NCBI GenBank assembly: GCA_009705025.1
Contig: WLDA01000031.1
Coordinates: 1-8,411, forward strand
DNA: 8,411 bases
Source: Actinomycetota bacterium
GTDB taxonomy: Bacteria > Actinomycetota > Actinomycetes > Nanopelagicales > Nanopelagicaceae
Direction: 5' to 3'
Of this stretch, positions 1 to 6,935 are shown one piece after another. Position 1 is the first letter of the stretch. Each line of letters starts with the position of its first letter. Under the pieces are notes generated by a model that was not told the origin of the DNA, did not search any database, and was given only the letters and a program-made list of their open reading frames with translations. Made by a program: the position numbers and the translations under genes.

Positions 1-36
1 ATTCGGTAATCCGACAATTCCAATTGAGAGGCTCAC
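1..36 (-). CDS. ychF: YchF-family ribosome-binding ATPase, N-terminal fragment (cut by window edge)
   Basis: Reading the minus strand from a GTG at 36-34 gives twelve codons, M-S-L-S-I-G-I-V-G-L-P-N, running off the left edge. This matches the well-known start of YchF/OLA1 proteins, where GIVGLPN leads into the VGKST part of the G1/Walker A loop. YchF is an Obg-related P-loop ATPase that binds ribosomes and is tied to stress responses. An in-frame TAG five codons upstream (51-49) excludes any longer start, so the GTG is the only available initiator. In actinobacteria ychF commonly lies near DUF6542, ispH and xseAB genes, as it does here, which supports the call. Only 12 residues are visible, so it rests on the motif plus context. 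It is divergent from rmuC. Confidence 0.8.
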   Translation of the reverse strand, partial: MSLSIGIVGLPN

Positions 37-50
37 AAGGGGTAGAGCCT
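29..50. repeat. Inverted repeat AGGCTC-N10-GAGCCT in the ychF/rmuC divergent region
   Basis: Bases 29-34 (AGGCTC) and 45-50 (GAGCCT) are perfect reverse complements separated by ten bases. The left arm covers the ychF start codon region and the right arm covers both candidate -10 boxes. Because both proposed transcripts begin between or beyond the arms, neither RNA would contain both, so it makes more sense as a DNA dyad (possible operator) than as an RNA hairpin. It could be chance. Confidence 0.35.
43..48 (+). promoter_or_regulatory. Candidate -10 box for rmuC (TAGAGC)
   Basis: TAGAGC lies exactly six bases before the GTG at 55. It differs by one base from TAGAGT, the hexamer at the same distance before the MFS gene. 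Its last base, normally T in actinobacterial -10 boxes, is C here, so the site is weaker than the others in the window. It supports the GTG at 55 as a leaderless start. Confidence 0.4.
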
Positions 51-51
51 A
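46..51 (-). promoter_or_regulatory. Candidate -10 box for ychF (TAGGCT)
   Basis: On the minus strand TAGGCT is followed by nine bases and then the ychF GTG. The hexamer is identical to the one proposed for xseA, but sits three bases further from the start, so it would give a leader of only about three bases. No Shine-Dalgarno site lies between. It overlaps the candidate rmuC -10 box on the other strand. This is inference from pattern only. Confidence 0.4.
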
Positions 52-54
52 CGC

Positions 55-1257
55 GTGATTGTCAGTGGTTCCTGCCACGATAGCGCTATGTCAGCGCAGG
101 GAGTGACCCTTCTAACCCTAGTAATAGGTATATCTATCGGGATTCTCATCGGAATCCTTATTTCGCGTCTTCGCAATCAGGGCAATGGCGCATCTAGTGC
201 AATGGCTCAAGGCGAGATCGCATCACTTACTAAACAATTAGAAGAACTTCGCAAACGCGAAAATGAAACAGTGCGATTTGATGAAGCGCTCAATGATGTC
301 AAAGCGCGCATGGCAACTCTGACAACGCAGACACAAGATGCCGAAGTAAAGCGCGCAGCATCTGATTCAGCGATCAAAACTCAGATTGAATCAATGCGCA
401 CGGGTAATGAATCACTTGTCAATATTGCAACAAAGCTAGAAGGCGCACTCTCTAACTCACAATCACGTGGAAAGTATGGAGAAGCACATCTTGAAATGAT
501 TTTGGAGAAGGCAGGAATGCTTGAAGATGTTCATTATCAACGTCAAGAATCTTCGCGCTCGCAAGGTGGCGATGGACTTCGCCCAGATATAACTATTTCA
601 ATTCCTGGTGGTTCGCGAATATTTATCGATTCTAAATTTCCATTCCAGCGCTTCCTCGAAGCAATCGATGAGAAAGATGAGGAGAAGCGCGCAGCCTTTA
701 TGGCACTCCATGCAAAAGATTTACTCAAGCATGTCGATGATCTCTATAAGAAGGAATATCAAGGAGTTTCCGACTCCCCTGACTTTGTAGTTCTATTCGC
801 TCCTTTTGAATCAATACTTTCAGAAGCCCTTCGCGCAGATCCACAATTTCTCAATAAGACATTTGAAAAGAATGTAACAATCGCAACTCCAACAACAATG
901 TTGGCACTGCTGCGCACTGTCTTTTACTCATTTGGTCGCCATGACCTTGCAAAAAATGCCGTTGAGATTCAAGGTGTTGCTACTGATTTCCTCAAGCGCG
1001 TTGGCATGCTCCACACAAAGCTGACCACTCTCGGAGATCGCATCAAGAGTGCAGAGCGTGCATATAACGATGTTCTTGCAACGGCTGAATCAAATGTGCT
1101 TGTTCCGGCGCGAAAAATGAAGGGTCTTGGGGTTTCTAGTGGAAATAACACTTTGGCTCCCATTGCTAATATTGATGATGAGGTTCGCGCTATAAAAGGT
1201 GCCAATCTTGAGATTGATTACATTGATGCAGAAGAAATTGAAGAGGATGAAAAGTAA
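55..1257 (+). CDS. rmuC: RmuC-family DNA recombination protein
   Basis: The 400-residue product has the RmuC layout. One N-terminal membrane segment (about residues 17-37) is followed by a charged coiled-coil stretch (about 50-130), then the RmuC domain (about 135-355). Family marks are G-K-Y-G-E at 139-143, R-P-D at 176-178, the I-D-S-K element at 191-194 that fits a PD-(D/E)XK-like nuclease core, and the P-T-T-M-L-A-L-L-R-T run at 279-288. RmuC proteins are linked to limiting DNA inversions at short repeats; the biochemical activity is poorly defined. The start is uncertain. GTG at 55 has a -10-like hexamer at leaderless distance, whereas ATG at 88 (389 residues) starts closer to the membrane segment, as is usual in the family, but has neither a ribosome site nor a hexamer. 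The C-terminus is strongly acidic. It overlaps the next gene by one base. Confidence 0.9.
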   Translation: MIVSGSCHDSAMSAQGVTLLTLVIGISIGILIGILISRLRNQGNGASSAMAQGEIASLTKQLEELRKRENETVRFDEALNDVKARMATLTTQTQDAEVKRAASDSAIKTQIESMRTGNESLVNIATKLEGALSNSQSRGKYGEAHLEMILEKAGMLEDVHYQRQESSRSQGGDGLRPDITISIPGGSRIFIDSKFPFQRFLEAIDEKDEEKRAAFMALHAKDLLKHVDDLYKKEYQGVSDSPDFVVLFAPFESILSEALRADPQFLNKTFEKNVTIATPTTMLALLRTVFYSFGRHDLAKNAVEIQGVATDFLKRVGMLHTKLTTLGDRIKSAERAYNDVLATAESNVLVPARKMKGLGVSSGNNTLAPIANIDDEVRAIKGANLEIDYIDAEEIEEDEK

Positions 1258-1673
1258 TGAGTGCAACAACAGCGACAAAGCCATTAATTCAAGGCCCAGG
1301 CCTAAAAGCTCCGGGCATCGTTGTTATGCAATTTTTCTTCATTGCACTCTTTACTCTCATTGAGCTTGTTTTTAGAAGCGGCGTAGGAATTGTTACTGGT
1401 ATTGCAATTTGCGCAGCACTCTATGGCGGACTTCGATTCGGCAGGCCAGGAACTACATATGTCAGTGTTGTAACTCCACCTATTGCTTTTGCAGTCTCAC
1501 TTTTTGCACTCACACTTATCTTTGATGGCTTCAAACCTTCACGAGTTGGAATTGATGTCATTGCAGGCCTTGCAAGTGAGGCCCCATTTCTCATTATTAG
1601 TGCGCTCTATGGGTGGTTTATCTATTTCAATGAGAAGGCAAAAACACGCCCTTCGCGCAAAAAATCTGCATAA
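1257..1673 (+). CDS. DUF6542-like small membrane protein
   Basis: The 138-residue product has four predicted membrane segments (about residues 19-39, 41-59, 67-90 and 98-123), a G-P-G-L motif before the first, a P-P pair in the third, and a basic C-terminal tail (K-T-R-P-S-R-K-K). This resembles the actinobacterial DUF6542 family, whose function is unknown and whose genes often sit beside ychF, ispH and xseAB. That context is present here, with ychF, rmuC, ispH and xseA all within about 4 kb. The ATG overlaps the rmuC stop in a TAATG arrangement, and GAGGA at 1243-1247 is a plausible ribosome site nine bases upstream, so translation is probably coupled to rmuC. No separate promoter is visible. 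The family assignment is from memory of sequence pattern; four-helix membrane protein is the safe statement. Confidence 0.8.
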   Translation: MSATTATKPLIQGPGLKAPGIVVMQFFFIALFTLIELVFRSGVGIVTGIAICAALYGGLRFGRPGTTYVSVVTPPIAFAVSLFALTLIFDGFKPSRVGIDVIAGLASEAPFLIISALYGWFIYFNEKAKTRPSRKKSA

Positions 1674-1677
1674 CGCT

Positions 1678-1683
1678 TAGAGT
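1678..1683 (+). promoter_or_regulatory. Candidate -10 box for a leaderless MFS transcript (TAGAGT)
   Basis: TAGAGT is followed by six bases and the GTG start at 1690. The AGGGG at 1684-1688 is only one base from the GTG, too close to act as a normal ribosome site, so leaderless initiation explains the start better. The TAG is also the nearest in-frame stop. No convincing -35 element was seen. Confidence 0.5.
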
Positions 1684-1689
1684 AGGGGC

Positions 1690-2859
1690 GTGCTAACGCC
1701 TGAGATCAAACGTGCTAGAAATGCAATTCTCATTGGATATATTTCAAATGGGGTTGCGCTCGGTTCTTTTATTGCACGTATTCCAGATTACAAAAGAATT
1801 CTTGGCGTAACCGATGGCGGTTTAGGTTCAGCGCTTATCTTTGGTTCAATCGGAGTTGTTTTATCACTTGGGCCTGCCGGTAGATACTCGGCTAAATTTG
1901 GAAGTAAACCACTCATTGTTGGTTCAGCAATTGGCGTTGGAATTACTATCCCTGGGCTTGGACTTCTTTTCAATATTTACACACTTGCGATTGCACTATT
2001 TATATGGGGAATTACATTAGGTGTTCAAGATATTTCGCTATCGGCCCACGGTGTTGCACTTGAGCAACAATCTGGAAAAAAGATGCTCAGCACAATGCAT
2101 GCAATGTATTCACTCGGTTCAATCATCGGCGTTGCTTCCGGTGGTGTCATTGCTCAACTAGGCATTACACCCCTTGCGCATTTATCAGTTATCGGTGTTC
2201 TACTTGTACTTAGTGCATTTCTTATCAATCCACTCTTATTGCCAGCGAGCATGGATCAACATAATCCTGATGGTCACAAACGAAATCGCAAACGTCCAAA
2301 GATTTTCTGGATTCTTGGCTTACTAGGAATATGTGCAGCAATTAGTGAAGGCGTTGCAAGTGACTGGGGTGGAGTTCTTGCACGCGACACATTTGGTGCA
2401 TCTCCATTTGTTTCGGCAATGCCTTACGCACTCTTTTCTGCACTGATGGTTATTGGTCGACTATCAGGTGACAAACTCTCTCGCCGCTTTGGAACATCAC
2501 GCTTACTCACTGCTGGCGGACTTATTGCAGGCATTGGATTATCGGCTGGAATGCTAATGAATAACATTCAAGGCGTATTCCTTGGTTGGTTCTTCTTAGG
2601 CGTTGGCGTTAGTGCAGTGATTCCACTTCTGATGAGTGCTGCAGGTGAAATTGCATCAAAGCAATACCCTGACAGGATTGCACCTTCTGAAGCCGTTGCG
2701 ATGATTGCTGGAATTTCTTATTTTGCATTTATCGCAGCGCCACCGCTGATTGGATTTTTATCCGATCAAATTACTCTGCGTTTAGCACTCTTTGTACCTG
2801 CTGGATTAGCGCTGATGATGGCTTATGGCGCACGGTATGCACGAAGCAGCGATCACTAA
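1690..2859 (+). CDS. MFS transporter, YbjJ-like
   Basis: The 389-residue product is rich in hydrophobic segments consistent with a 12-helix major facilitator. The two halves are split by a polar, basic loop at about residues 187-203. The N-terminal N-G-V-A-L-G-S-F-I-A-R-I-P stretch (20-32), the D-I-S-L-S-A-H-G-V-A element (114-123), M-H-A-M-Y-S-L-G-S (136-144) and E-G-V-A-S-D-W (220-226) resemble the YbjJ-type MFS branch. G-R-L-S-G-D-K-L-S-R-R-F-G at 256-268 is the second-half copy of MFS motif A; the first-half copy (about 60-73) is degenerate. The substrate cannot be told from sequence. GTG at 1690 is the only possible start, because an in-frame TAG lies four codons upstream. It follows the DUF6542-like gene by 16 bases but appears to have its own promoter, and its stop is one base from the ispH stop on the other strand. 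Confidence 0.88.
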   Translation: MLTPEIKRARNAILIGYISNGVALGSFIARIPDYKRILGVTDGGLGSALIFGSIGVVLSLGPAGRYSAKFGSKPLIVGSAIGVGITIPGLGLLFNIYTLAIALFIWGITLGVQDISLSAHGVALEQQSGKKMLSTMHAMYSLGSIIGVASGGVIAQLGITPLAHLSVIGVLLVLSAFLINPLLLPASMDQHNPDGHKRNRKRPKIFWILGLLGICAAISEGVASDWGGVLARDTFGASPFVSAMPYALFSALMVIGRLSGDKLSRRFGTSRLLTAGGLIAGIGLSAGMLMNNIQGVFLGWFFLGVGVSAVIPLLMSAAGEIASKQYPDRIAPSEAVAMIAGISYFAFIAAPPLIGFLSDQITLRLALFVPAGLALMMAYGARYARSSDH

Positions 2860-2860
2860 T

Positions 2861-3817
2861 TTATTTAGCTTCTGCTGCTTTCATATCTTTGCGAAGTTCA
2901 GGTGGCAATGAGAAGAGCAGTGATTCCTCCATTGCAGTAACAGTTTCAACATCACCAAAACCACGCTCTGCAAGCCATGTGAGTAAATCATTGACCAAAA
3001 TTTCAGGAACAGAGGCACCGCTAGTTACGCCAATTGTCTCTACGCCTTCGAGCCATTCATCTTTCGCCTCTGCTGCAAAATCGAGTAGATATGCATTTGG
3101 TGTTCCATACTCTTTAGCAACTTCAACTAATCGAACCGAATTTGATGAATTAGTAGAACCGACTACAAGGACAAGGTCTGCTTGGGGTGCGATTGCTTTG
3201 ATGGCTTCTTGACGATTCTGAGTTGCATAACAAATATCATCACTAGGTGGATCTTGAATCTGCGGAAAGCGCTCTTTGAGAATAGCAACTGCATCTAAAG
3301 TTTCATCAACACTCAATGTTGTTTGTGATAACCAAACAAGTTTCTTGCCTTCAGTTGGAACAACAGTACGTGCACCATCGAGTCCATCGATGACACGAAC
3401 CTTCCCAACTGCTTCGCCCGCAGTGCCTTCCACTTCTTCATGGCCATGGTGGCCAATCAATAAAATTTCAGCATCTTCACTAGCAAATCTCTTCACTTCA
3501 TTATGAACTTTCGTAACCAACGGACAAGTCGCATCAATTGTTTTCAGATTTCGTGCTGCTGCCTCTTCGTGAACAATTGGTGCAACACCATGAGCTGAGA
3601 AAACTACTGTCTTGCCCTCTGGAACCTCATCGGTCTCATCGACAAAGATTGCTCCGCGTGCTTCTAGCGTTGCCACAACATGTTTGTTGTGAACAATTTG
3701 CTTACGGACGTAAACAGGTGCGCCATAGAGAGCCAGTGCTTTTTCCACCGTGATAACAGCGCGGTCAACGCCCGCGCAATATCCGCGAGGCGCAGCAAGG
3801 AGAACTCTCTTAGCCAT
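2861..3817 (-). CDS. ispH: 4-hydroxy-3-methylbut-2-enyl diphosphate reductase
   Basis: The 318-residue product is the iron-sulfur enzyme that catalyses the last step of the MEP pathway, turning HMBPP into IPP and DMAPP in the cytoplasm. The three conserved cluster cysteines are C14 (in G-Y-C-A-G-V), C98 (D-A-T-C-P) and C196 ([10 protein letters not shown]). Substrate-binding residues are also recognisable: H43, H76, H126 and E128 (H-H-G-H-E-E), T166/T167, and the S224-S225-N226 motif. Length is normal for the family and nothing is missing. The ATG is preceded at six bases by TAGACT and has no Shine-Dalgarno site, suggesting a leaderless mRNA. It is divergent from xseA across 25 bases and convergent with the MFS gene. 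Confidence 0.97.
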   Translation of the reverse strand: MAKRVLLAAPRGYCAGVDRAVITVEKALALYGAPVYVRKQIVHNKHVVATLEARGAIFVDETDEVPEGKTVVFSAHGVAPIVHEEAAARNLKTIDATCPLVTKVHNEVKRFASEDAEILLIGHHGHEEVEGTAGEAVGKVRVIDGLDGARTVVPTEGKKLVWLSQTTLSVDETLDAVAILKERFPQIQDPPSDDICYATQNRQEAIKAIAPQADLVLVVGSTNSSNSVRLVEVAKEYGTPNAYLLDFAAEAKDEWLEGVETIGVTSGASVPEILVNDLLTWLAERGFGDVETVTAMEESLLFSLPPELRKDMKAAEAK

Positions 3818-3823
3818 GGGGCG

Positions 3824-3829
3824 AGTCTA
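3824..3829 (-). promoter_or_regulatory. Candidate -10 box for leaderless ispH (TAGACT)
   Basis: On the minus strand TAGACT, then CGCCCC, then the ispH ATG. The six-base spacing places the expected transcription start at or next to the A of the ATG. Only one base (3830) separates it from the xseA hexamer on the opposite strand. No clear -35 element was found; any such element would lie inside xseA. Confidence 0.55.
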
Positions 3830-3830
3830 T

Positions 3831-3836
3831 TAGGCT
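3831..3836 (+). promoter_or_regulatory. Candidate -10 box for leaderless xseA (TAGGCT)
   Basis: TAGGCT is followed by CATCTC and the xseA ATG, the same six-base spacing as in ispH, xseB and the MFS gene. There is no purine-rich ribosome site in the 25-base gap. Its upstream promoter region would fall inside the ispH coding sequence. Confidence 0.55.
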
Positions 3837-3842
3837 CATCTC

Positions 3843-5048
3843 ATGTTCGAAACTTCAAGTGATGCTCCCGCCCCTGTGCGCGTGGTCACTGAAGCAATTA
3901 AGGATTACGTAGATCGCTTAGGGCCAATTTGGGTCGAAGGCGAAATATCCGAACTCAATGAACGCAGTGGCACGATGGCATTTATTCGCCTGCGCGATAC
4001 CAGTGTTGATATGTCTTTATCGGTTATGTGCCATAAATCTGTATTGGCATCAGTGCAACCGCTTCCACAAAATGCTCGTGTAGTTTTATTTGCAAAAGCT
4101 TCTTGGTATACAAAAAATGGATCACTGACTTTATCCGCGCGCGAGATTCGACAAGTTGGTGTCGGTGAATTATTAGCGCGACTAGAACAGCTCAAAAGCC
4201 TACTTGCAGCTGAAGGACTCTTTGATTCTGATCGCAAAGTTGCACTTCCGCTACTTCCGCGCAAAGTTGGTCTTATTTGTGGACGCAATACCGATGCAAT
4301 GAAAGATGTTGTTGAAAATGGAAAACGTCGTTGGCCAATGGTCGAATTTGAAATTCGCGAAGTCACGGTGCAAGGCGCAGCAGCCGTCTCTGAAGTTTCG
4401 GAGGCGCTTCGTGAATTAGAAGCGGATAAAGATGTCGATGTCATCATCATTACTCGTGGCGGCGGCTCTTTTGAAGATCTACTTCCCTTTAGCGATGAAG
4501 GTCTAGTTCGTTTAGCCGCTTCATGTGAGACTCCAATAGTTAGCGCTATTGGCCATGAAAAAGATGCACCGCTGCTTGATCTTGTTGCAGACTTTCGCGC
4601 ATCAACTCCAACGGATGCAGCAAAACATGTAGTACCTGATTTAGCTGAAGAACTTGCCCTCATTGAGCAGTTACGAAATAGAACTCGTCGGCGCATCATG
4701 ACTATGGTCGAACTAGAAAGTACACGTATAAAGAATTTGCATGATCGACCAGTAATGAAAGATCCATCATTACTTATTACCTCGCGCGCAGAAATTATTA
4801 CTGCTCTTCGTGATCGCTCAAGCCGCTCATTCAAAGAGAGTTTGAAACTAGCGAAAGAAGAGCTCAAGCAGATTCGTGCACGAGTTCGCTCGCTCTCGCC
4901 ACAAGCAACTTTGGACCGCGGATATTCAGTCGTGCAATTAGCCTCAGGTGAAATTGCGCGTGATCCAAAGAAACTCAAAGCCGGCGAACTCTTGCGAATT
5001 CGTTTAGCAATGGGTGAGACTGAAGCCACAGCAACTGGAGCGCACTAA
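3843..5048 (+). CDS. xseA: Exodeoxyribonuclease VII large subunit
   Basis: The 401-residue product is the catalytic large subunit of exonuclease VII, which with XseB degrades single-stranded DNA from both ends in repair. An OB-fold DNA-binding domain occupies about residues 8-105 (I-W-V-E-G-E-I-S at about 29-36). The catalytic domain follows, with G-R-N-T-D-A at 147-152, R-G-G-G-S-F-E-D-L at 205-213 and G-H-E-K-D at 237-241, then A-S-T-P-T-D-A-A. A charged coiled-coil region (about 270-345) leads to the typical C-terminal L-D-R-G-Y-S at 357-362. Length is usual for actinobacterial XseA. The ATG is the natural start, with a -10-like hexamer six bases upstream. xseB follows after 17 bases. Confidence 0.96.
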   Translation: MFETSSDAPAPVRVVTEAIKDYVDRLGPIWVEGEISELNERSGTMAFIRLRDTSVDMSLSVMCHKSVLASVQPLPQNARVVLFAKASWYTKNGSLTLSAREIRQVGVGELLARLEQLKSLLAAEGLFDSDRKVALPLLPRKVGLICGRNTDAMKDVVENGKRRWPMVEFEIREVTVQGAAAVSEVSEALRELEADKDVDVIIITRGGGSFEDLLPFSDEGLVRLAASCETPIVSAIGHEKDAPLLDLVADFRASTPTDAAKHVVPDLAEELALIEQLRNRTRRRIMTMVELESTRIKNLHDRPVMKDPSLLITSRAEIITALRDRSSRSFKESLKLAKEELKQIRARVRSLSPQATLDRGYSVVQLASGEIARDPKKLKAGELLRIRLAMGETEATATGAH

Positions 5049-5053
5049 GGGAG

Positions 5054-5059
5054 TAGATT
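5054..5059 (+). promoter_or_regulatory. Candidate -10 box for xseB (TAGATT)
   Basis: TAGATT, then TATCAC, then the xseB ATG, giving the same six-base spacing as the other leaderless candidates. It lies just after the xseA stop, so xseB may have a private leaderless promoter as well as read-through from xseA. An AAGGGAG at 5047-5053 is a possible ribosome site for the longer transcript, though at 12 bases it is rather distant. Confidence 0.45.
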
Positions 5060-5065
5060 TATCAC

Positions 5066-5263
5066 ATGAGCGCTGAGAAGAAATTGTCATATGAAGCCGC
5101 CCGAGATGAATTAGCGGAAGTTGTTGAAGCCCTCGAATCGGGAAGTGAAACTCTTGAAGAATCTCTCAAACTTTGGGAGCGCGGTGAAGAGCTTGCAAAG
5201 ATTTGTCAGGAATGGCTCGATGGTGCACGCAAGAAACTCGATGCAGTAAAGCCAGCAAAGTAG
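5066..5263 (+). CDS. xseB: Exodeoxyribonuclease VII small subunit
   Basis: The 65-residue product has the classic XseB pattern: [10 protein letters not shown] at residues 7-16, a helix-turn-helix coiled coil with [12 protein letters not shown] (23-34), then L-W-E-R-G-E-E-L (36-43). Several copies bind the coiled-coil part of XseA to form the exonuclease VII holoenzyme. Length is at the short end of normal. Placement 17 bases after xseA confirms the identity. The gene ends seven bases before the fumarase start, so the three genes probably share a transcript. Confidence 0.95.
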   Translation: MSAEKKLSYEAARDELAEVVEALESGSETLEESLKLWERGEELAKICQEWLDGARKKLDAVKPAK

Positions 5264-5270
5264 AGAACAC

Positions 5271-6932
5271 ATGTCACCAACATTTTCATACTCTGACCTT
5301 CTGCCAATAGGCGCTGATACAACTAAGTATCGAAAGATCGGTAATGAAGGTGTTAGCACGATCAAGCTTGGTGATAAAGAGTTTTTACAGATAGAGCCAA
5401 TTGCACTCGAAAAACTAACTGAGACTGCGCTTCACGATATTTCTCATTATTTGCGCCCAGCACATCTTCAACAATTAGCAAATATCATTAGTGATCCAGA
5501 AGCTTCCCCTAACGACAGATTTGTTGCAATTGATTTACTCAAGAATGCAAATATTTCAGCCGGTGGAATTTTGCCAATGTGCCAAGACACAGGAACAGCG
5601 ATTGTCATGGGCAAGAAGGGTCAATATGTATTGACCACTGGCAAAGACGAGGAAGCAATTTCTCAAGGAATTTATGATGCTTACACAAAACTCAATCTTC
5701 GTTATTCACAGATGGCACCTATTACAACCTGGGAAGAGAAGAACACAGGCAATAACTTGCCCGCTCAAGTAGAAATTTATGCCGATTCTGATCACGCTGA
5801 TGAATACAACTTTCTATTTATTGCTAAAGGTGGCGGAAGCGCTAATAAATCATTTTTATACCAAGAGACAAAGGCAGTACTAAATCCAACATCGCTAATG
5901 AAATGGCTCGATGAGAAGTTGCGCTCTATTGGTACCGCTGCTTGTCCTCCGTACCACTTAGCAATCGTCATCGGTGGAACAAGTGCTGAGCACACTGTAA
6001 AGACTGCAAAATTGGCATCGACTAAATATTTAGATTCACTTCCAACATCAGGTGATGCTGCAACTGGCCACGGTTTCCGTGATATCGAACTTGAAGAAAA
6101 AGTCTTAGAACTCACTCGTACCCTTGGTATTGGCGCACAATTTGGTGGAAAGTATTTCTGTCACGATGTTCGAGTAGTTCGTCTTCCACGCCACGGTGCG
6201 TCTCTTCCTATTGCGATTGCAGTCTCATGTTCTGCTGACCGCCAAGCGAAGGCAAAGATCACAAAAGAGGGCATTTTCATTGAAGAATTAGAACGCGATC
6301 CTGCCCACTTCTTGCCAGATACAACTGATCAACATTTAGGTGAGAATGCAGATGTTGTGAAAATTGATCTCAACAAATCTATGGATGAAGTTCGCGCGGA
6401 ACTTTCAAAGCATCCAATCAAAACTCGACTCTCACTCACTGGCACAATCGTTGTCGCTCGAGATCTTGCTCATTCACGAATCAAAGAGATGCTCGATGCT
6501 GGCAAGCCATTGCCTCAATACCTCAAGGATTACGCGGTGTATTACGCAGGTCCTGCTAAAACTCCTGAGGGATATGCATCCGGATCGTTTGGTCCAACAA
6601 CGGCTGGACGCATGGATTCTTACGTTGAACAATTCCAAAGTGCAGGCGGCTCATATGTCATGCTCGCAAAAGGAAATCGTTCAAAGGCTGTAACAGATGC
6701 ATGTAAATCACATGGTGGTTTTTATTTAGGTTCTATTGGTGGACCTGCTGCCCGCCTTGCACAAGATTGCATCAAAAAAGTTGAAGTCTTAGATTTCGAA
6801 GATTTAGGAATGGAAGCAATCTGGAAAATTGATGTTGTAGATTTTCCAGCATTTATTGTTGTAGACGATAAAGGAAATGATTTCTTTGCCGAGACAAGTA
6901 AGCCAATGAGTATTGGATCTCGACCAGCCTAA
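5271..6932 (+). CDS. fumA: Fumarate hydratase, class I (iron-sulfur)
   Basis: The 553-residue product is a class I fumarase, which interconverts fumarate and malate in the TCA cycle using an oxygen-sensitive [4Fe-4S] cluster. The expected cluster cysteines are C104 (L-P-M-C-Q-D-T-G), C225 (A-A-C-P-P) and C320 (V-S-C-S-A-D-R); their spacing closely matches the C105/C224/C318 set known for E. coli FumA. Other marks are [17 protein letters not shown], and [11 protein letters not shown] around 439-449 in the C-terminal domain. Length is normal. It is unrelated to the class II FumC family. No convincing ribosome site or -10 hexamer lies in the seven bases after xseB, so expression probably depends on the xseA-xseB transcript. 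The symbol denotes the class, not proven orthology. Its stop lies three bases from the stop of the minus-strand gene. Confidence 0.95.
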   Translation: MSPTFSYSDLLPIGADTTKYRKIGNEGVSTIKLGDKEFLQIEPIALEKLTETALHDISHYLRPAHLQQLANIISDPEASPNDRFVAIDLLKNANISAGGILPMCQDTGTAIVMGKKGQYVLTTGKDEEAISQGIYDAYTKLNLRYSQMAPITTWEEKNTGNNLPAQVEIYADSDHADEYNFLFIAKGGGSANKSFLYQETKAVLNPTSLMKWLDEKLRSIGTAACPPYHLAIVIGGTSAEHTVKTAKLASTKYLDSLPTSGDAATGHGFRDIELEEKVLELTRTLGIGAQFGGKYFCHDVRVVRLPRHGASLPIAIAVSCSADRQAKAKITKEGIFIEELERDPAHFLPDTTDQHLGENADVVKIDLNKSMDEVRAELSKHPIKTRLSLTGTIVVARDLAHSRIKEMLDAGKPLPQYLKDYAVYYAGPAKTPEGYASGSFGPTTAGRMDSYVEQFQSAGGSYVMLAKGNRSKAVTDACKSHGGFYLGSIGGPAARLAQDCIKKVEVLDFEDLGMEAIWKIDVVDFPAFIVVDDKGNDFFAETSKPMSIGSRPA

Positions 6933-6935
6933 TTT

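Noticed and set aside
2..58. A plus-strand frame ending in TGA at 56-58 that would overlap the rmuC GTG in a GTGA arrangement, suggesting an upstream coupled gene.
   Set aside because: The opposite strand at 1-36 clearly encodes the YchF N-terminus, so this region is the start of a divergent gene rather than the end of a plus-strand one.
1681..1689. AGGGG just before the MFS GTG as a Shine-Dalgarno site.
   Set aside because: It is only one base from the start codon, which is too close; the upstream TAGAGT at leaderless distance explains the start better.
3905..5029. A 374-codon open frame antisense to xseA.
   Set aside because: It is serine- and arginine-rich with no domain, as expected from the complement of an AT-moderate gene with biased codons. 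xseA on the plus strand is unambiguous.
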